Origin: Codonopsis lanceolata
Taxonomy: Eukaryota > Streptophyta > Magnoliopsida > Asterales > Campanulaceae
Direction of reading: 5' to 3'
NCBI GenBank assembly: GCA_013146195.2
Contig: CM028378.1
Coordinates: forward strand, 85,308,295-85,372,294
DNA length: 64,000 nucleotides
Made by a program: the position numbers and the translations under genes. The notes below the pieces were generated by a model. The model was given only the letters and a program-made list of their open reading frames with translations, did not search any database and was not told the DNA's origin. Every line of letters begins with the position of its first letter. The first letter of the stretch is position 1. Positions 58,173 to 64,000 of the stretch are shown here, piece after piece.

Positions 58173-59095
58173 TGTAAGGGAAAAATAGGCATGACCTATT
58201 TTGGTCTTGTTTTCACCTTTCTTGGTCATAAAGTTTTGGTGCATTTTTGGTAACAAAATCTTTAATTAGATTTTGTTTTTCCTTGGTCCTTAAGGTTTTA
58301 TCATTTTTGGAAACAAACTATTCCTAAAGATTTGTGGTTTCTTGGACCTAAATTCTAGGAGTTGTTTTTGGTAATAAAATCTTGGTCAAATCTTTCACCA
58401 AAACCGTGCCTTAATCCTAGTCTAACCATGATTGTTGACCACTTTCATATTTGGTAACAAAATCCCATTAGTTTGGTAAGTTGTTGATTTTTTCCTTAAG
58501 TTCTAATCATTTTCCTTGTAGTAGGCAATTTGTTTTTGGGTGTGTGTAGGAGGCATAACTATATATTCGGGGGGGGGATTCGTGCTTCTTGTAGAGCTCC
58601 AGATAAAGAAAACCATAGAGGCTGTGAGCTGATCCGAGGAGTTTGAAGTTTCTGGACAGAAGTGCGGCGATTCGCATGTTCGAAAATGTTATAACATTGG
58701 CGAACACATTGAAAATGCGTTTTGTGCTTTCGTTTTTGTTTAAGGAGGAAATTTTTTTGTTTCTTCCCACGTTTTGTTTAACCTATTTATGTGGGGTTTT
58801 TGTTCTCCAAGATTAATTATCTTGTGAGAATATTTTTGTGTGATTTCACATAGTTTTTGTAAAACAATTCATCGTTTTTAGTGAAATCTTTTTGGCCATG
58901 AGGCTAGATCTACAAGTATAAGCTTGTAGATTGTTTGGTAAACTTTTGTGATTAATTTTGTGCTTTTGTATTAAGTCTTCCGCTGTTTTTGTTATTTTTC
59001 TGTCTATTGTGACTTCCATTGTAGCTGTTTCACAAGCTACATTGGAAACTGCATTAGGCAGTTTGGAGAATCCTAGCTACTCTCGCGTTCTTTCA
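58173..59095 (+). repeat. LTR 2 of the SIRE-like array (shared middle LTR)
   Basis: TGTAAGGGAAAAATAGGC to GCGTTCTTTCA, 923 bp. It closely follows LTR 1 with small losses around 58600-58740 at GC-rich spots. Confidence 0.85.
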
Positions 59096-59149
59096 ATTGG
59101 TATCAGAGCCTCCTCTTGACATCACTAAGAGTAGATTCTGGTTGTAGCC

Positions 59150-60260
59150 ATGATGGTTTCTCAATATGAGAATTTTGTTCATCCTCCTACATTAACGAAT
59201 AGGAATTACTCCAATTGGAATGTTGAGGAATTTGATTTTGATGAAGAGTCAATAGCTCTTTTATCAACCAAGTTTAAAAATATTTTGAAAGCCAAATAAA
59301 AAAAATAGATTTTCATCTTCAAACTCCAAAACTGCTTTCAAACATGAGTATTTTAAGGTTTCTCATAATCAAATCTCATTCCAAACCTCTGAAAAATCTT
59401 TTACCAACCCGTTTGCTAAACAGTCTACATCAAGTGATAAAAATAGTGATTTTATTCGATGTAGGGCTTGTCAAGGGTTTGGTCAATTTGCTAAAGATGA
59501 TGTTTCAGGTTTGTTTGACTTTGGTGATCATGAATCACTTGCACAATCTTGAACACGCACATGAAAGCGATTGCACACGCCCCAAAAAACATTCGGCATC
59601 ACGCAAGTCACGGAAGTTCGGCCGATGTGATTCGAGAATGTGATATACCAATGTGATTCGAATGTAGCTACATCGGAAGTCACATTGGACGCTCGGCGGA
59701 TCTTTGGAACAAATTGAGAACAAATCGTCCGGTTTGGTGATCATGGATATGACATACCATGCAAAGTTCACAAAATGCATCCCACTTCTCAAATCATAGG
59801 TAATTTTCATGATGAGGTGTCAGGTAAGGTAGATTATAGAAAAATTGATTGCTTGTCTACTCTAGAATGTGAAGATATCCATGTCTCATGTTTTGTAGAA
59901 CTTGATCAATTTTTGAAAAATAATTTGGGTTCTTGGTTTAGTAAAAAACATAACTGTGTTGAGACAACTTTTATGAGCCAAATGATCAAAGATTATGAGT
60001 TTCACATTGATGTGTTAACCATGTATTGTGATAACACCTATGCAATTAGTATAGCAAAAAATCCAGTTCAACACTTTAGAACAAAACACATTGATATAAG
60101 ACACCACTTTATTAGAGACATGGTTGAACAAAAGATTATTTGCATTGAACATGTTGAGACTTAAAATCATCTTGGCGATATATTTGCCAAGTGTCTTGTT
60201 TTGAGAGATTTTTCAATCTTTGGAAATCTCTTGTGTTTTGTGTGCTATATGATTTTACAC
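59150..60260 (+). pseudogene. SIRE-like gag/pol remnant, copy 2
   Basis: Near-identical to copy 1, with the same deletions and the same TAA after the RNase H (near 60164). Extra indels lie around 59550-59730, the GC-richer part. RNase H reads VLTMYCDNTYAISIAKNPVQ. Confidence 0.8.
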
Positions 60261-61500
60261 TTGATAATTATAAAAAAAAAATTAGGCATGATTGCATTTT
60301 GTATTTAGAGGGCACTCTAGATCATTGACTCACATGTTTATGCCTTTTGTTGTTGCTTGGGAATTACATTCAATATCAATTGTGATTTTTTAATTCTCTC
60401 TCTCTCTCTCTCCCAGTTCTTGAGTATGTTTGAAGTCCACAAAGGAAAGAGCTACCTTTTGAAATTTTTTGGGATGCTGCAATTTGTCAAGGTACTATGG
60501 AACTTAGGTTCTCATGGGTTGATCTTGAGTAAATTGACTCCCCTTAATTGAAAAAGTGTGAAAGCTACCTAACGAAAAGAGCTACCTATAAACAAGGTTT
60601 GTGGCAATTTTCTTTTGGGACTATGAATCCTCGGATTTCATGGGTTGATCAAAGTTAGTTAGGCTTCCCTTGGTAAATAGTGTGAAAGGTTCCAAGTGGC
60701 ATGTTTTTATAGCTTGAAATAAAGTAGAGCTATATTCCTAGGGAAATAAAGTACCTATGGATTTTTGTTGTGAAAAATGTACGATCTTGGGAGAGAAATC
60801 TGGTTGAGAAAACAAAAAAATAATAATAAATACAAAATTGAAAATAAAATCACAATTTTGGCGAATGCAACTACATTAGGAACTACATCATTTGATCTGG
60901 TCTTTATCACTTGTGTGTGATTGCATTTTTTTTTGCCTAGCTTTTAGTTATCATGTTTTTAGGCATAAAATTTTAGGACATGCATTGTTGGTAAGAATAT
61001 CATCTTGGTGAAATTTTGTTCTAAAATAAAGGGTGCAAATCAATTTCCAAAAATTTCCATGTTGAAAAATATTTTGTGGTTGTCTAATTTTTGTGTGGAA
61101 CTAAGAGGTATTGAATTTGGATATGATGAGCTCAGTTATTGCTAGTGGTGTGATCAAATCATGGTGAACACTTGATTGTGTTTTTCAAAATCTTGGATTT
61201 TTGAGAGTTCCTATAAGATGGTTTATCCCTCTTCCTTTTCTGGTCAAATAGGGAGAGAGAGATCAAGTGTTTCTGGTGATGGTGATGAATCTCATAAACT
61301 GTTCATGTTTGTTTTGTATGCATGTGATTGCATCATTGGAATGTTCTGATTTGTGCTTAGTAATGGTTTATGATTTTATACCTTGCACAAATTCAGGGGG
61401 AGATGAGATTTTCTAACCTATGTAGGTTAGATGGTTTGATTGGTGTTGAATAAATACTTGTCTTTTGATTTGACCAGAAAGGCTCAACAAAGGGGGAGAT

Positions 61501-62416
61501 TGTAAGGGTAAAATAGGCATGACCTATTTTGGTTGTTTCTCCTTTCTTGGTAAAATACATATTTGTCAAGTGTGACATTTTTGGTAACAAAATCTTTAAT
61601 TAGATTTTGTTTTTCCTTGGTCCTTAAGGTTTTATCATTTTTTGAAACAAAATTTTCCTAAAGATTTTTTGTTTTCTTGATCCTAAAGTCTAGAAGTCAT
61701 TTTTGGTAACAAAATCCTTTATTAGATTATGGTTCATCATCTTTGGTAACAAAATCTTAGCATAAATCCTTGTCAAACCAAGATTTTTGACCACTTTCAT
61801 ATTTGGTAATGAAATCTCATTGAATTGGTAAGTTGTTGGATTTTTCCTTAAATACTAATCCTTTTCCTTGTAGTAGACGGACTATTTTTGGGTGTGTGTA
61901 GGAGATGCATAACTATATATTCAGGAGCAAGGATTCGTGCTTCTTGTAGAGCTCCAGAAAGAGAACAAAAACTATAGAGGCTGTGAGCAGATCCGAGGAG
62001 TTTTTGAAGCAGTTTTTCAAACCTGAACTAGAGCAGTCCGCATGTTGCTATCAATGTTATAACATTGGCAGTCACATTGAAAATTCTGAAACTGTTTTGT
62101 GCTTCCTGTTTTGTTTAAAGGAGACTGTTTTTGTTTCTTCCCACGTTTTGTTTAACTTGTTTATGTGGGGTTTTTGTTCTCCAAGATTCATTATCTTGTG
62201 AGAATATTTTTGTGTGATTTCACATAGTTTTTGTAAAACAATTCATCGTTTTTAGTGAAATCTTTTTGGTCATGAGGCTAGATCTACAAGTATAGACTTG
62301 TAGATTGTTTGGTAAACTTTTGTGATTAATTTCGTGCTTTTGTATTAAGTCTTCCGCTTTTTTTGTTATTTTTCTGTCTATTGTGACTTCCATTGTAGCT
62401 TTTTCACAAGTTACAT
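61501..62416 (+). repeat. LTR 3 of the SIRE-like array, 3'-truncated and diverged
   Basis: Starts TGTAAGGGTAAAATAGGC. Its first 400 bp differ clearly from LTRs 1 and 2 (for example around 61545-61580 and 61680-61780), while later parts match. It breaks off near CACAAGTTACAT, missing the last 70-odd bp of the LTR. Confidence 0.8.
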
Positions 62417-62640
62417 ACCACACCAATATTTATAATAGAGTCAATTACTTTTTGTTAGTTTTATGTTTGAGAGAAATAAATCAAACGGGAAACTAGTCTA
62501 TATAATTAGAAGTTTAGAACTATATAGTAGACTGAGACAGTGAGACTAGTAGACTGATTTAAGAGAACCATATATTATATTCCAACCAATTGATCAAAAC
62601 CTGCTCATATAATTCATTGATTTGCATAAATAAAATTTAT

Positions 62641-63026
62641 ATGGCTTCATCATCATGTGAATGTGGATCACAATCTGGAGCGCGATATCCATACCCGTCG
62701 ACCCTCAATACAGCTACCTTTGTTTCGATGAAGCTATCTGGTGTCCATGATTACCATTTATAGGAAACACAAATGATGTGTCTTGTTGAGAGTAAAGAGC
62801 TTGTTGGTTTCATTGATGGCACAATCCTCCCACCCCCAGAAACGATGAACGGGGAGGCCAATGAAGAATATAGACTCTGGAAAAGATCTGACAGGCTTGT
62901 CAAAAGTTGGATCTTGGGTTCACTCCAAGAACAGGTTCTTTTAACTGTGGTGGGCTTATCAACTACCAGATGTGTTTGGACAAACTTACTTTCTACCTTC
63001 ACTACTCCAACCATCGAGGGAGTTAG
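62641..63026 (+). pseudogene. copia-gag-like gene, exon 1, with nonsense codon
   Basis: ATG at 62641 opens MASSSCECGSQSGARYPYPS, then LNTATFVSMKLSGVHDYHL, TAG at 62761-62763, and ETQMMCLVESKELVGFIDGT, WKRSDRLVKSWILGSLQEQV and VVGLSTTRCVWTNLLSTFT. It ends at a good splice donor, TTAG|GTACAA (63026/63027). This is the gag N-terminal fold of copia (Retrotran_gag_3/UBN2 type). In the family a Trp follows this Leu (the HDYHLW-ETQ position), so TAG is probably a TGG to TAG change. An ATG start and a splice donor resemble plant genes that have taken up a copia gag. Further exons lie outside or are unrecognised. Confidence 0.55.
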
Positions 63027-64000
63027 GTACAACTCTTTTCCTCCCTTCCTCCAAGAAAAACTCTACCTTTAGCTAATTGTCTGTTTATCCCTTTGCATGC
63101 ACATACATGTTTGGAGTTTAACTAATGCCTGAATTGAATTGATTTTATGGAATTATTTGATAGCCTTTCATATTGATGCATGGATGTATGTGGTGTACTG
63201 AGTATGATTGATGAAACAAACTGTTCATTAATGTTGGCTAATATTTGTGTACACCAACATCATGACTTCCATTTTATTTGATTTTATTTTTTTTCAGTTA
63301 AATTTATCTCACTATTATTCTTAAAAATTAATCTAAATTTTCAAAATTCAATTTTCTTTCAATTGATCTCATTATTATTACTCTTCTTCTTATTATTATT
63401 ACTACTTCCATTCCAAAAAAAAAAAGTAAAAAATGTTATGACTCGATAGACAGATTAAAAAAAATTATTTGAATTTATTATAAATATTAGTATGTTATGT
63501 GGTCCCTCCATTCCCAAAAAAGAGTCGAATCATCTATTTTAGGTCGTTTCAAAGAAATTATATACTTTTCGATCTCTTTTTTATAATTATTTCTACCATC
63601 TTACTTTATTTGATTGTTGTAAAATAATGGAGAAATTGTTGGTCAATCCCCTTTGGAAAACTTCCAACCGCTGAAGTACCCTATTTTTTTTAATCGGCAA
63701 AAGATATTTACATAAAATTGTTCCAATAATGTCCTCCCACCATCAACGTCACATCTTTCTTGTAGTCTTTCAAACTGCTTCATAAAGTAATTGTCATCAA
63801 TTGTTTTTGCAAGTGCCTAAATCGTCAATATAATCTTCAAGACTCAATCATCAGCTCACTTGTATCTAATTTGTTCGAAAATCACAATTATTAGGGCAAT
63901 GAAACGAGGATTGACATAGAGGATAATGTATTGAAGCAGGAGGAAGAAGAAGACAGAAGAAATGCAAATGAAGCTAGTTTGAATCGTGATACATTGATTT
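63027..64000. other. AT-rich non-coding end, possible Stowaway-like fragment
   Basis: No gene seen. CCCTCCATTCCCAAAAAAGAG at about 63504 and a weaker copy at about 63406 resemble Stowaway MITE ends (CTCCCTCCGTCCC). They point the same way and no inverted partner is visible, so the call is weak. The remainder may be intron of the gag-like gene. Confidence 0.3.

Larger units (their letters stand above)
54841..62416 (+). mobile_element. tandem SIRE-like copia array, LTR-int-LTR-int-LTR
   Basis: Three LTRs (54841, 58173 and 61501) alternate with two near-identical internal regions, giving a repeat period of about 3.33 kb. Each internal region starts with TGGTATCAGAGCC (initiator-Met PBS) and ends with AAAGGGGGAGAT (polypurine tract) before the next LTR. 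Both internal regions carry the same large deletions: only pieces of gag, the pre-RT region and RNase H remain. Shared deletions show that the array grew by duplication or unequal recombination of one defective element, not by independent insertion. Confidence 0.85.

Noticed and set aside
54841..62416. Regular repeats as a CRISPR array or satellite
   Set aside because: The units are LTRs and retroelement internal regions with a PBS and polypurine tract. There is no short repeat-spacer pattern.
63406..63600. Complete Stowaway MITE
   Set aside because: Two terminal-like motifs face the same way and no inverted partner or paired TA was found.
1..64000. A bacterial-type operon, defence system or biosynthetic cluster
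   Set aside because: All recognisable coding sequence is plant transposon or plant gene, with spliceosomal introns. No prokaryotic genes or ribosome-binding sites are seen.

Overview
This window is plant nuclear heterochromatin, most probably from a eudicot. It is almost entirely nested and broken transposable elements: Ty1/copia, three kinds of Ty3/gypsy (a Tekay/Del-like chromovirus, an Ogre/Tat element, and Athila-like elements), two CACTA (En/Spm) transposons, a truncated LINE and a Harbinger-like MITE. The only host-type genes seen are a degraded glutaredoxin-DEP-DUF547 gene copy and the first exon of a broken copia-gag-like gene. I see no rRNA, tRNA, CRISPR or bacterial feature. The species cannot be named from this sequence.

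Layout. 1-7314: a copia element missing its 5' end. It is split by a 100-N gap, and the sequence on the two sides of the gap is the same (1810-3956 and 4057-6216), so this is probably two overlapping contig ends placed in tandem. 7315-10819: CACTA-1 on the minus strand, with a MITE at 8065-8380. It is cut at 10820 by an Athila-like LTR plus 3' region (to about 13250). 13250-15660 is largely unassigned. 15663-29657: CACTA-2 on the minus strand. A complete 9.7-kb Tekay-like element (15803-25486, target duplication ATATC) splits a coding exon of its second gene. 31.3-34.1 kb: glutaredoxin-DEP-DUF547 pseudogene. After a second 100-N gap, 34966-45235 holds an Ogre/Tat element on the minus strand with its 5' LTR, PBS, gag, protease, G-patch, RT, two RNase H regions and integrase, carrying a 332-bp LINE insertion. 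45236-54300: two Athila-like elements in opposite orientation around an unidentified coiled-coil ORF. 54841-62416: a tandem LTR-internal-LTR-internal-LTR array of a deleted SIRE-like copia element. 62641 to the end: exon 1 of a gag-like gene and AT-rich DNA.

How the parts work together. These are separate selfish elements and not a pathway. Transposase (TNP2) and a TNPA-like second gene form each CACTA unit. Gag, protease, RT/RNase H and integrase form each retroelement. Almost every ORF has stops or frameshifts. Comparing the duplicated copia segments shows that many differences fall at CTG/CAG, so part of the damage may be sequencing error at methylated CHG sites.

The most unusual signals lie in the LTRs. 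The Ogre LTR carries about six stem-loops with a shared CCC/loop/GGGG core and different but still self-complementary arms. The Athila-like LTRs carry triplets of short palindromes whose sequence differs between members (TGAGCG..CGCTCA in one, ACCTTGCG..CGCAAGGT in another). Related dyads occur in the Tekay-like and SIRE-like LTRs.
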